A program made the translations under genes and the position numbers. The notes below the pieces were generated by a model. It worked only from the letters and a program-made list of their open reading frames with translations. It did no database searches and had not been told where the DNA came from. From Arthrinium phaeospermum (Eukaryota > Ascomycota > Sordariomycetes > Amphisphaeriales > Apiosporaceae), in NCBI GenBank assembly GCA_006503535.1, contig QYRS01000003.1:1302001-1366000 (forward strand): DNA of 64,000 bases, given 5' to 3'. Below, one piece after another: positions 1 to 11,766 of this stretch. Positions within the stretch are counted from its first letter, which is position 1. Each line of letters begins with the position of its first letter.

Positions 1-1731
1 GCAATCGGGCAATCATTCAATTGAAATAACAAAAAAGAATATCACTCTACTTCATGAAATTGGCAAAGGAAATACAGGCAGTATTTATCGAAAATGACAA
101 AGGTCGTCTGAAGTCTGAATGAACTCCATCGCTATGCATCCCTCTGGCTCCAAATTCCAGGCAGCTGTAGGCACCAACAGCTCGGTTCAACCAATTGGCC
201 CCCAATCGAGCCGAGCTGGAGTGGCAGACTGGAGCTTCTCTCCTTGGACCCCTGATTATTTCAATGGTAGGGAGTTGGGGACCTGTAAGTCATTGGTGCC
301 GGACGATCTAAATCGGCCGCGCCCGATCCACACCAGAGGCCAGAACTCCAGACCATAAGGCGGGCCTACCTGAGCCTCAATCAAAACAATCAATGGTGCA
401 AATTTCGGAATGGGCAAATCGTTAGATTGTCGGAGCTGTCTGCATAGAGATAGATAGATCGTCCGTCACCAGACCGCCACCATGTCAAATAGATCACACA
501 CATCTGCATCGCATCGCATACCGACATTTTGCAAAAATGGGAGAATGACACCCTGCAGGAGGAATGTTATGCATTGGTATTGAAATCCCAGGGAGTGAGG
601 GGTCACAGCCGTCGAGGGTCTCTCTGTACGCGATTCCACGCGCTTTTTTCGTGGTGACTTGGGTGTAACACCTTGAAACAGGTTTAGCGTACGGCCCACG
701 TGATACACGGGCTGGACGGACCAGAAAAATTCAGAGAAGGGGACCCATCAGATCTGTGCGCCCCTGGGGCCTGCTGGTTGCTTGTCCACTGGCCATACCC
801 TTAGCTGACCATAACTGGTCACTGCCCCAGCACACGACCCGCCATCTTTCCAGCCACTCAACCTCACTGATCGCATCACTGACACACTGCCTACAACGCT
901 GCCGATTTCCCCGACCTCCCTCCCCCAAGTCTTCAATTCATCGTGATTGCCTCCCGACTTTGAGACCATTGAGTGTCTGTGTTGCTTCCAAGTTTTGGGC
1001 TGGGAAAATCCAAGAGACCCTGATTTGACTGCCCAGCGTATGGAATGACCTGCATCCACACGCAAGCCCAGCTGCCCCCCAGACTCCCTTCAAGACAATC
1101 ACCTCGACGTTGATTTCCACACTACAACGCGCGCTGCTTTGGAGCCAACATTACCAACCTTTTACCGTCCCAAATTTGCGACTTTGTCTCTACCCACCAC
1201 AACCTTCTGCGACACAATTATCGACCTCCCGGTTTTGCGACAAGTCGAGACGCTTGCCAATTACATAATAACAACAACACCAAAGAAACACTCCGTTTCT
1301 TCTTGGATGCACCTTTACCACTTCCGACACGCCAATCCCTTCGGAACCCTCGCGTCGACCCGACGCACCCGGTAGTGGGCGTCCTGCAGGACTTAAGCCA
1401 GAGAATACGACATACGAATACACCCATCGAAAATGCTCTTGGGAAGTTGTCATAGTTGCTGAGGAGGATATGACATCGTGGCTCTGCACGTCCAATATTG
1501 AGCTTCACATCCGGTAGCCTCGCATGACTATATCCACTATATAGTCTCTACCTCTGGACTTTGGATACGGCGATACCTTTTACAGGTATCGAAATCGTAC
1601 ATTACACTCACTTCATAACGACACAAGCGGCAGATAGACCCGTGTCTCCTGCAAGCCATCTTTGCCATAAGCGACGAAGCTGCCATCATCCGGCGAACAT
1701 ATGTACTACAAGAACAACACCAACCAACGTC
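1..1731. other. Left flank and 5' leader of the Byr4 gene
   Basis: No gene could be supported here. Several short open frames exist on both strands, but none shows a recognisable domain or a convincing splice structure. The last several hundred bases before 1732 are pyrimidine-rich and probably hold the promoter and 5' leader of the Byr4 gene. The open frame itself runs upstream to 1561 but without an in-frame ATG before 1732. Confidence 0.5.
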
Positions 1732-4700
1732 ATGGATACTTTACGACTGAAACCCAGGGCCCCGGTGGAAGAGGAGGTCGAGAACTGGGACGATGATGAT
1801 TTTATGATTGATGACGACCTTACCTTTGGTAACGGGTCGACTGCGGGCCAAGGAAACCGGCGAGACAGCCACAACTCGTTCCGGTCTGACCGGGAGTCGC
1901 TGGGCGGTGACGAGGAAAGGCTTCTTCACTTGCCTGACGACGACGAAAAGTCCACACTGGACGCCATAGCTGCTGTCACCAATGCCGGCATCCCCATCCC
2001 CAAGAACGTACCGCCATCTGCACTTATGGGTGGCACAATCAAGCGACTTGGAGGAAAGAAGCTTAAGAAGATCTACCAAGAAGATTGGGGCGATGACCTG
2101 GAGCTACCCGCGCCAGGGCAGGCCCTTCGCATCAAACAACCTGACAGCTCTCAGTTTCCCGAAACCTTACGCCAAGTGAGTGGTGGAAGCTCTGCGGCCC
2201 CGAGCCCTGTCAAGTCTGCCACGGCCAGCTTTACCCAAGATACGCCTCTATGGGACAGCCCACCAAAACAGCTCGGCTCACCTATGAGCATGGACATTTC
2301 GCCAAAACGACTTGCGCCGGCCGCGGAAATCTCGCCCTCCAAGAAGAAGCTCATCATGCCCGTGGACCTGGATAGATTCCGGGATAGCGAAGATGATGAC
2401 GATGTGTTTGGCGACGGCGACTCTACCATTAAAGCATCTAAACTGCGGGCGCCCATGAGAGATATCTCTACCATCACCCAGCCCACTCCTGCAAAGTCGG
2501 ATGAGGGCGACGACTTTGAGGCCGATTTGGAGCTTCCTTCCAGTGGAAAGCTCAACCTTTCAAGTCGCCGAGACATTCCTCGAACACCTGCTCTTAGCAG
2601 CGGCGACGAGTTCGATTGGTGTGAGGGTAGTCTCGGAACAAGATTTGGTGGTACACGTCGACAAGACGCCTTCTCAAATCGCAGCTCAAGCGTATCTGCA
2701 TTGAGCCCTAGCATCTCGAGCTCCATTACAGCCGAGAGCGAAGACGAAGCTCTTGATGGGATCGTTTTGCCTAATGGGCCGCTCGACCTCACTGAGCGAC
2801 TCAAGCGTCGAAAGCAAAGCCGGTCGCCCGAGAGGGAGCTTGATACTAAGAGGGTGTGCCAATCCAAAGACTCTCCCCCGGAGACCCCCGGGCTGGACAA
2901 AGGAGACGACTTGGATGGCCTTGAAATTGGCGATGGCGACGTCTTTGGCTCAGGCAAGAACAGCATGCACCGCAACGTCCGACTGAAGGACATCCGCCCT
3001 ATGAGCCCTGCACGTCCCAAGACAGCTGTGTCAATCACCTTCAGCAACAAACCAGGATCCTCTCTAAGCGGCTCCCGGCTCCCAAGACCTATGGGCCATG
3101 AGCGCTCTCTGACACAGCCATCTTTGGAGCCTGTTTCCGAGAGTGGAGGTCCCATACCTTCGCGCCCGGCAAGAAGACCCCAATCGCGGCTCGGCCACTC
3201 CAGCCATTCTTCAGTCTCCAGCCTCCACACGCCGACCACACCCTCGTCGACTACGTCCTCTGTTCCTCCTACCACCCCTCGAAGAAGAGAACCCAGCCAG
3301 AAGGTTTCGACCAGTACATTGCGCAACGTAGTAGAACCCACTACAACAAATGCTCAACTTCTTCGCCTTAAGAGGTCCCTACCAGTTTTGCGTGGCGCAC
3401 CACAATCACCGGCCCGCCCACTCAGCGGACGATACGACCGACCGCCCTCTAGAGATAGGCCTACGTCTTCATTGGGCCCCAAAACACCGGTTGAAAGGGC
3501 GAGGGCGTCACCATCATATGAGGGCAGTGCAGCCCAGGCTAGGAAAAACTCGGCTCCTTTTCTGCCCGCCGGAGCATCCAGCTTCCAATCCCAACATGTG
3601 TCCTCCAAATACCCACGGACTTTACGCCGACACGACTCCGACGCTGGACCGGACATCAGGCCTCTGTCAAGAACCTTCTCGAACTCCACTTTGAGATCGC
3701 CTAGCCCCCGTCGATTCCGCCCTGTCGAGAAGGCGGCTGCCGAGCCATGGCACAACCTTAACAAGCCGCGTCGGGTTCGGCAGTTCGGTGACGGATCTGA
3801 ACTTGATGCTTTTGACGACTTGCCAACTTCGGCACAAGCCGAATCGAAGTATGAGAAGGTGCCTAGTGGCAGTGGGAACCGGACGAATATACGGAACAAG
3901 CTCCATCAAAATGTTCTACCCGGTCGCAGCACTCCGTCGCCCATTTCTCCGTTTACCCCGGCCAAGCCAGACTACCTGCCTCACTTTGCTCGCGACACGG
4001 CTGCCAGTCGCAATGCTAGGGAAGCGAGTCTGGCGAACCGTGCCCCGCACAACGGGCCCCTTGCTCCCATTACATCCCAGAGATTAGGGCAAATCTCGAC
4101 TCGGGGCAATCTACACCCCCACAGCCACCACAGTGGCACGGCCGCGCGACAAAAGAAAACCAAGCGGCCTCCACAGTTGAAGCCCCATCTGATAACCAAT
4201 CTGAACCCAGCCAAGGATAGCAAAGGTATGTTTCTCTCCATGCAATGACTCGAGGCTCGCGCTAACTTATGGCAGTTATCAATGGTATGACCTACAACCC
4301 TGACACGTACAGGTGGGAAGGCAATGAGAATGCACTGAGCGCTTTTGAAGTTCCTGCCTCATCGCCTTCCACTGCGTCCCTTTCGCATTCCATACGCGAG
4401 AAGGAGGCCTCGACGCCGCGGCCGATGCTCATTCAAGCAATGGGCTCGAGCAAGGGTGTTCGCCGCGTCGGTAACATGATATTCGACCCTGACATGTTCA
4501 CCTGGCACAAGGTCGACCCAAACACTACACCTACGATGGCGCGACCGGGAGATCCCATGGACATCGTGGAAGAGGATGAAGATCCTTTCAAGGACATCCC
4601 CGACCTCGAGGATAGGGATACCGAGGGCGGGGAAGGCGGCACAGGCCAAGTCAGCCAGATGCACGATGATTGGCTTGTTGGCGAAGAATTCGACGTTGGG

Positions 4701-4832
4701 CCTGAATTCGTGCGTCGCCAGCGCGAAGAAGAGGACCGCTGGCGCAAGAAGTGCGAGAAGTGGGTGGGCACGGTTGATCGCGACAACGATGCCTGGAGAT
4801 GGGCCATTCGCGATATTGTCACGGGGACATGA
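1732..4832 (+). CDS. byr4: Byr4/Bfa1-type cytokinesis regulator (GAP component of the septation initiation network)
   Basis: Two exons, 1732-4225 and 4276-4832, with a 50-base intron, give 1016 residues. Byr4 pairs with the GAP Cdc16/Bub2 at spindle pole bodies to hold the GTPase Spg1/Tem1 inactive, which restrains septation and mitotic exit. The start is the first in-frame ATG and is followed by the acidic segment EEEVENWDDDDFMIDDDL, typical of the family N-terminus. The middle is long, low-complexity and rich in Ser/Pro and SP/TP sites, as expected for a kinase-regulated scaffold. The C-terminal exon carries the two conserved short repeats, MTYNPDTYRWEGNE and NMIFDPDMFTWHKV, which are the family hallmark. 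The splice rejoins a valine codon just before the first repeat. Identification rests on these C-terminal repeats and the acidic start. Confidence 0.9.
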
Positions 4833-5978
4833 TTTTACACGACATCATTTTTTACATGCATTTACGGCCGGAAAACCACTTACGACACGACTCGTCTGAA
4901 CGCGCTCAGTATTTTGGCGTTTGGATACCATACGACATTTTTAATATGGAAAGGAAAGGAGTTCTGCTTCGTCGCGGGGTTCAACTTTTGATACCCCATA
5001 CTTTGTTTTAATATGCCTTGGTCGAGTTTTTTTCTTTTTCTTTTCTGGCATTGGCCGGGACATAAGAGGCAGAGGGCGACCAAAGTGACGATAGAGGAGG
5101 AACTATAGCAAGCATCTCGTTTGCTGGGAGGAACATTGCTACGTCGCCTTCGGATGGCTTGATGAGCGCGACATTGGCCAGCTTCTTGTTGGTTGTTGCG
5201 GCTTTTCGAGGGACTGACGACGGTGGCATATCTGGCATCATGAACTTGGCTCATGAGGGGAGGGACTGAACGAAACTTAACGACTTGGAACGAAACGAGA
5301 CTTTTATGACATCGATGGTGTATCTGTAACATTATTTTCGCAATCGACCTTGCGTCCATTGATAGACAAAAAACGGGGGATGGGAGTTTACGTTTGAATA
5401 TATGAGTATATGCGACCGACCGATTTTGTTTGATGGTTGACGTTCCCTTCCAGAGACCATGTGACCGTTATGTGCTGATGGAAGCAAACTGTCTCACCTG
5501 AGAGCAAGCATATGGCCTCTAGCCCTGCTCGAGCCGCAACGACCTGAGCTTCCCAGATAGGAAGGTGGCATTGCTATGTCTCTCTTTCTCAGTTCCTCTC
5601 TGCTTTCGGATCGCCACGATAGCGGCCGTATCTCAGGCCTGCATTGGCTAATCGGATGCCTGTGGCTACTGAATCGAGCAGGTGAGAAAAGGCGGGCAAA
5701 CATGCAGATGTGACTTGGCATCCCGTTTGATTGGCCGCTCCGCATATCTTCAACAGATTTGAGCGGTGCCTCGCATCTCGCCTATGCAATCATCCATCCT
5801 GAGTGCTATCGGCGCGCACGTAATCTAACATATATAAGATGATCCAATCTCAAGAGCTTTTTGGTGTGTCACCTCACACTTTCACACTGCAGAAAGGTCG
5901 TCAAGTCGCCTGTTTTCTTCTTCTCCCTTGCTAGACCTCAGTAGGGGGGATAAGTCAGATTGAGAGAGACAGCAAAGC
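4833..5978. other. Intergenic: Byr4 3' region and metalloprotease promoter
   Basis: No gene is supported. The only clear signal is a TATA-like box, TATATAAG, at 5831-5838, about 140 bases before the ATG of the secreted metalloprotease. The first few hundred bases presumably hold the byr4 3' UTR. Confidence 0.5.
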
Positions 5979-8162
5979 ATGATGGGCTTCAATCGAGGAT
6001 CGACTGCCTTCGCGGCGGTCGTGACCTTGCTCACCACCAACTTGGTTTGGGCGGCTCCCTGCGCCTCGGACCCTTTCAAAGTCCTCGATGCGCAGAACTG
6101 GGTGAACCCCGACGACATGACGTGGGCCGACTTCAAGGCGCCGCCGGGCGTGGACTGGGCGGACCCGTCGCGCAAGGGCTCCGAGCGCAACTTCAACATC
6201 GCCCTCGTCACCATCGACTACCCGGACAAGGCGTTCGTGGTCACGGGCGCCCCCAACTCGACCATCTACGGCAACCCGCTCGCGAGCGCGTCGGGCCTCC
6301 AGCGCGCAGACGTCCCGGGCTTCTACCGCGACCTGCTCAACAAGCCCGCCGAGATCAACCGGGGCCACACCCTGCACGAGTACTGGATGCAGGACTCGCT
6401 GGGCCGCTACGGCGTCGACCTCACGGCCTTCGGCGCGTACGCCATGCCGGCCCGCTCCTTCGAGTACGGCATCGAGGACAGCATGAACAAGGGGTACTGC
6501 CCGGCGGGGTACCGCTGCGACCGCGACATCCGGGCCGACGCGCTGGGCCTCTGGCGCGCCGACGTGGGCCGGGCGACGGCCGACTCGTTCGAGCTCGTCT
6601 TCATCCTGTCGGCGGGCCAGGACGAGTCCTCGACCTGGCAGGAGTTTGGCGAGATGCGGTTCCAGAGCCGCGACGACGTGCCCGACGCCTTCGGGCCGCC
6701 CCCGGGAATGGGAGAGGGTAATGGTACCGACGCCGCCCTGCCCAACTGGGCCAAGACGCGCTACGTCGACTGGTCATCTTGGGCCGCGGCCTCCAATATC
6801 TGGCCCAATGCCGGGGGCGGCTCGTCGACGCAGGGCGAGAGCTCGGGTATGGGGACCTACGCCCACGAGCTGTCGCACTTACTCGGAATCGGTAAGTAGT
6901 GATGGGGAAATGCGCATTGGGCAGTACATTGTCTCTCTCAAAGACTAATATGGATGCGAATAGGTGATAACTACAACAACCCCTATGGCAATCCTCTGCG
7001 TCGGGCTTTTGCTGGCCCCTTTTCCATGCTTGACCGCGGCTCTTTCAACGGTCCCGGCGGTAAGTAAATCGTCATATGCATGACATCACTACGTCACATA
7101 TATTGATACATGACTGACTGCCCCTTTTAAATAGGCCCCCACACGCGCTGGCTGATCCCTCCTACCGAGGGTGGCTCCATGGGCAGCCTGCACAGTCTGC
7201 GCGACAAGGCGCAGCTCGGCCTCATCAGCAACTCCAGCATCCTCCACCTGTCGCGCGAAGGCCTGGCCACCTCGGGTCTGGTCGTCGCGACGGTGACGGC
7301 GCGGGCCGTGGACCCGGGCCCGAGCGGCCTGATGGGCCTGCGCATCGACATGGACGCCGACCGGTCCCCGCCCTGCTCGATCGCGACCGACGTGCTCTGC
7401 GACGGCGGCGGCTACGACCACTACCACGTCGAGGTCGTAGACCGCATGGGCGCCGACAGCTTCCAGCCCGACCACGGCGTCCTGCTGTCCAAGACGACCG
7501 ACGACGGCTGGAGCCAGCCCTTCATGTGGACCGTCGACGCCAACCCGCAGGACATCGGCCTCGTCGACTTCGTCCGGCCCAACGGCACCGACGCCTACAT
7601 CACCATGGGCGACTACCGCCAGCTGCTCGACGCCCTCTTCCACGCCGGCACCCGCTCGGGCTCCCAGTTCGAGCACGTCGACGAGGCGAACCGGCTGCAC
7701 TTTTACGTCGTCGACATACACCGCGACGAGGTCGGCGTGCTCAGCTACACCGTCGCCGTGCGCTCTCTCGACGGTATCGCGGGCGCGACGGGCCAGCGCG
7801 GTGTCGGGCTCGCGGAGGGGTCGGCTAAGGGGGGCAGCCCCACGGGGGCCGGCGTCACTTGCGCGTTCGAGCTGAGCAGCACCGGGACCTTCTCCGGCGC
7901 GGGCGATGCGAGCCATCCGGATGACGCGGCGGCGTATCTGGGTTCGGACGTCTACCGTCTCAGTGCCGCGGTCGAGGGCGAGGGCTGGAGGGTCGAGGTG
8001 CCCAACGCCCTGGCCGCGGTCAAGTTTGGGGAGTCGGCTACGGCCCAGGTCGCGGTGGGCGCGTCGGGCGAGGCGGCCTCTTCGGCGGTCGTTACGCTGA
8101 CGGCGACTTCTGAGTCGGATGAGACGGTCGTGGCGACGGCGAAGTGCAGCGTTTCGAAGTAG
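5979..8162 (+). CDS. Secreted M6-type zinc metalloprotease (immune inhibitor A-like fold)
   Basis: Three exons, 5979-6891, 6964-7059 and 7135-8162, give 678 residues. The protein starts with a clear signal peptide (MMGFNRGSTAFAAVVTLLTT, cleaved near VWAAP), so it is predicted to be secreted. The metzincin-like zinc site HELSHLLGIGD is at residues 296-306; the first intron falls inside it, splitting the glycine codon before the aspartate. This HExxHxxGxxD pattern and the overall length fit the M6 peptidase family, which in fungi is uncharacterised but extracellular. The C-terminal part after about residue 470 looks like beta-rich accessory sequence. The third codon position is strongly GC-rich, as in other expressed genes of the window. 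A TATA-like box lies at 5831-5838. A second ATG directly follows the first, so the true start could be 5982. Confidence 0.8.
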
Positions 8163-8355
8163 AATTTAACTTAAGGACTGGACTAATGATACATTCATTA
8201 CCCCGAGGCAATGCTATCATTGGTCTGTATGTCTAACCAAGCCCCTTAACATGATGTAATGTCCGGTAAATTGGAATCCCGTATCCGTAGTGGCTGCATA
8301 CCGAGGTAGATTGGTGTGTTCTAACTCTAATCGGATACTCCCCATGAGCCATATT

Positions 8356-9311
8356 TCAAAGCTCGACCACAAGAGGTTCGTCTCCCCTGAGCGACCGCCA
8401 CCTGTTAGTCGACTCCAGTATGTCCCAACACCCCTTAAGCAGACCCCGGTACTTCTGAAAGAACCCCGCCGAGACCTCCCACCCGTCCGTCCGCCACGGG
8501 TCCCGCCAGACAATGACCCCGGGCTCGTCCGTCCTCACCGGGCCGTCGCACATGCCTCCCGTACAGTCGTTCTCGAGCTCGTCGATATCCAGCTCGCCCC
8601 GAGCCGCGGCCTCGAGACAGTTGTCCCGCAAGCGCGCGCAGGGGATGACGTCGATACAGGCCTCGTGCGCCACGGCGAGCTGGCGCGGCGTCGGCACCAA
8701 AGAGTCGGGCAGTTGCCCAGGTGCGGGGAAGGTCGGCAGCGCGACGTAGAGGTGGTCGCAGCCGGTGGCCCGCTGCGAGAGGAGGGCCATGTTGGTGACG
8801 ATGGCGCGCAGCACGTTGAATTGGATCATGGGGATCCGATGGTCGGGGGACAGCTGGATGGCGCTGGCGGCGAGGGCGCGCGCGAAGGCCATGGCGCGCG
8901 AGCCGTAGGGTGTGCCGTCTGGGGCTAGAAAAGAGACATTTGCCTCTGGTGATTGAGAAATTGCCCGAGTTGGGTAAGCCATTGCGTGGGCCGCTTTCGC
9001 GGCATCGCGAGTATCCTCAGCGGCTTTGCGTCTACCTGATACACCAAATCAGTAAAAGTCGGAAGTTGGCTATCGGGAGTAAGGGTAACGGCATACGATA
9101 TGCCCTGACATTGAGCCTGTTCTGGAGTTTTCGCCTTTCCTTCGCGTCGGTGGTTCCCCTCCAATCCTCCCCTGCTCTAACCTGGTCATAACTTTTCAGC
9201 AGAAGCCAAGCAACAGCAATTAGTGTTAAGCCAACTCACCTCCTGGAGGACAGGGACCGCGATACGACTACCGCCCCTTGATCCGGTAGCTGAGACGGTT
9301 TCCGGTGCCAT
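8356..9311 (-). CDS. bZIP transcription factor with DUF3425 C-terminal domain
   Basis: Three exons on the minus strand, 9311-9240, 9181-9097 and 9035-8356, give 278 residues; introns are 58 and 61 bases. The gene is not visible as one long open frame. Exon 2 encodes DAKERRKLQNRLNVRAY, and the splice to exon 3 completes it as RRRKAAED. This is a bZIP basic region with the invariant N-x7-R. The leucine-zipper part is short, as usual in this family. The rest is DUF3425, recognised by IQFNVLRAIVTNMALL, the VIPCARLRDNCLE segment, and the ending WEVSAGFFQKYRGLLKGCWDILESTNRWR (shown in part). DUF3425 bZIPs are fungal-specific nuclear regulators, many near metabolic genes. It is divergent from the dehydrogenase starting at 9778, 466 bases away, which suggests shared control but does not prove it. 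Confidence 0.82.
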
Positions 9312-9777
9312 TCTTATGATGATCAAAACTCACTCGCGACTTGGAAGCTTTGAAGCTAAGATTGGGACATGCAGCTGGCTTACAGCTTCGATGGTTATGA
9401 AAAGGTTGGCTGATCCGAGGGCTCTCCCTTACATGGTATCCTAGATTAGCCATTCATTCGCTCATGCAACTTGCTTACAGCGCTAGTAAATCATCCGAGC
9501 CAGTCATGATGCGATTTCAGCTCTGATTCTGGTCCTCCCTCCCTTGTGTGACATGCCTGCCACCTGCAGCAGCAGCAGCATGCTTACACGCCATATTACT
9601 CACAGCTTCTCTCATCCAACGCACATAGCTCATAGGCGGATGTTTTCAAGACATTGATAGTGCAGATATAAAGATGTCGGTTCCCTCTCTCTCTCTCCTC
9701 CTGATGTGTGTCCATGAAGCAAGCACAAGCTTGTCATCCCTCCTATATCAAGAGATCGACACACCTTCAGAGTTGAC
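9312..9777. promoter_or_regulatory. Divergent promoter between bZIP and SDR genes
   Basis: This 466-base spacer separates two genes transcribed in opposite directions and must hold both promoters. I see a short CAG run near 9565 and pyrimidine-rich stretches before 9778. No binding site can be named with confidence. Confidence 0.45.
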
Positions 9778-11044
9778 ATGTCGGCAGGTATGCTGGGTCA
9801 CTACATTCGCTCTCAGTTCTTCACGAACCTCCCTGTCCCCAGCAAGGACTTCTCAGGCTACACCATCATCGTCACCGGGTCCAACCAGGGCATCGGCCTG
9901 GAAGCCGCCCGCCACTTTGTCCGCCTCAAGGCGACAAAGGTGATTCTCGCCGTACGCACCGTCTCCAAAGGAGAAGAGGCCAAGCGATCCATCGAAGCCT
10001 CCACGGGTCGACAGGGCGTAGTGGAAGTTGTAAGCAGGTTCCATTCGATCAACCTGTCTATCCGTTATATCTCATCGGGTAAGTAAGAGCTAATAGAACA
10101 CTGACCCTCGTATGCAGTGGCCCCTGGACTTATGTAGCTACGCCTCCGTCCAAGCCTTCGCCGAGCGCGCGACGACGAGACTGGAGCGGCTGGACGCGCT
10201 CGTTTCCAACGCCGGGATCAACATCTCGGCGTTCGAGTGGGCCGAGGACAACGAGTCCATCACCACGGTCAACTTCGTCAGCACATTCCTGCTGGCGCTC
10301 CTACTGCTCCCCAAGCTGCGCGAGACGTCGCTCAACCACAACAAGGACGCCGTGGCGACCTTCGTCGGGTCTTTCCTGCACCTGGTGGCGCGGTTCGAGG
10401 AGCGCAAGGCCCCTAACATTCTGGAGGCTTGCGCGGATCCTAAGACGACGGACATGTCTGACAGGTAAGGAGAGAAACCGAACACACCACACCCATCTCG
10501 TCCATGACATCGGGTCTTTAAGTGGTGTGACGAAAATTATGGCGAATGAACAGTTAATTGACTGCTTGAAGGTATAACACCTCGAAGCTGATGGAACTCC
10601 TCGCGACCCGCGAGCTGGCGGAGCAGCTGACCCGGTCTGCGAAGCCCGGCAACATCCTCGCCTCCATCGTCAACCCGGGCTCGGTGCGGACCAACATCAA
10701 CCGTAACCAGCCGCTCATCATCCGGGCGGTCATGTTCGTCGTCCTCTTGATCTTCGGTCGGCCGGTCGAGGTGGGCGGTCGAACTGTGGTGCATCCCTGC
10801 GTGGCCGGCCAGGAGTTGCACGGGCAGTACCTCGACAATTGCGAAGTTGGAATGTAAGTTGACAACAACAGGACCCGTCAAATACGTACTCAGATAGAGA
10901 GAGTAAAAACTGACTTAATCTGTCTGATATAGTCCTTCGGATCTTGTGAGGAGCGAGGAGGGGTTAGAGGCGCAGAAGAAGCTGTGGAAGCAGCTGATCG
11001 ATAAGCTAGAGCATATCCATCCTGGCATATCCGCCAATATTTAG
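9778..11044 (+). CDS. Short-chain dehydrogenase/reductase (SDR)
   Basis: Four exons, 9778-10029, 10118-10464, 10572-10853 and 10933-11044, give 330 residues. The Rossmann nucleotide-binding motif TGSNQGIG is near residue 28-35, NAG near residue 108, and the catalytic YNTSK is formed across the second splice junction. These are the classical SDR motifs. The long N-terminal lead and the C-terminal helix after the core resemble the retinol dehydrogenase/TIC32-like fungal subgroup. It probably reduces or oxidises a small lipid or polyketide-type substrate with NAD(P)H, but the substrate cannot be read from the sequence. It lies between a bZIP gene and a zinc alcohol dehydrogenase, which together may form a small metabolic group. 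Confidence 0.85.
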
Positions 11045-11766
11045 CAATTGCGCTGAGTGCACTGGCGGATTCTGTCTCCATCAAGAGAGCGCGGGTAAAT
11101 ACTTTAGGTAGAAGTGGATGACGACCGACAACAAACAGAGGCCGAGAGGGGTGGACGTCGAAGCCGGACTACAAAGTGTCAAGAATGCGTGAAATGGGAC
11201 ATTACGAAGCAATCAAAATCACCGTACTGTTTTGTTTCAATGTTATTTCGACGTCGCGTCTCATTCGCGGAGACCTTTTGCATCGTAGATGCAGACCAAG
11301 ATAGTGCCATACCTAGAGATGAGAAGTTGCCTCCAACTGTCCCACGGAATAACAATCTAGAACATCTTGGAACGACGCCTCTCATAAGGAGCGTCAAATC
11401 TGGGACGCTAGGTGGCTGCCCATTGCACTAAGGGCTCCGAAGCTGTCCCTGAAATTTACGAGCTACCCCTATTTCGAAGTTGTACGACAAGCCAAATAGG
11501 GGTAGCTCGTAAATTTCTGGGGCAACACTCGTATGCCATTCTCCAATAACAAAAACTGCCAGAAAATGCAAATAGCTCAAGCCTACATCGTCCCGCCTTC
11601 AAGTCCTCTACACTGGTCAGTTTTCAAATGGATAAACAAGTAAAAGTAAGTTGATTGATCTGGACCTCTAATCTATATATGAACCCCAAATACGCCGTCT
11701 TGGTATCACCCGCAAGTCCTGCCTGCTTACTACTGCGGCACCGCAAAAAATAAAAGGGTCAATCGA
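11045..11766. other. Convergent 3' intergenic region with hairpin
   Basis: The SDR and alcohol dehydrogenase genes converge here. The only structured element is the perfect inverted repeat annotated separately at 11451-11517. No gene is supported. Confidence 0.5.
11451..11517. repeat. Perfect 24-bp inverted repeat with 19-base loop
   Basis: Arm 1 is 11451-11474 and arm 2 is 11494-11517, exact reverse complements over 24 bases, each containing GAGCTACCCC or its complement. The loop is 19 bases. It lies between two convergent genes. It could be a fold-back transposon (MITE) remnant, a 3' processing structure, or the site of an inverted duplication. I see no flanking target-site duplication that would settle this. 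Confidence 0.85.

Noticed and set aside
2151..3341. 396-codon minus-strand open frame
   Set aside because: Antisense shadow of the Byr4 coding exon.
8290..8928. 212-codon plus-strand open frame
   Set aside because: Antisense of the DUF3425 exon.
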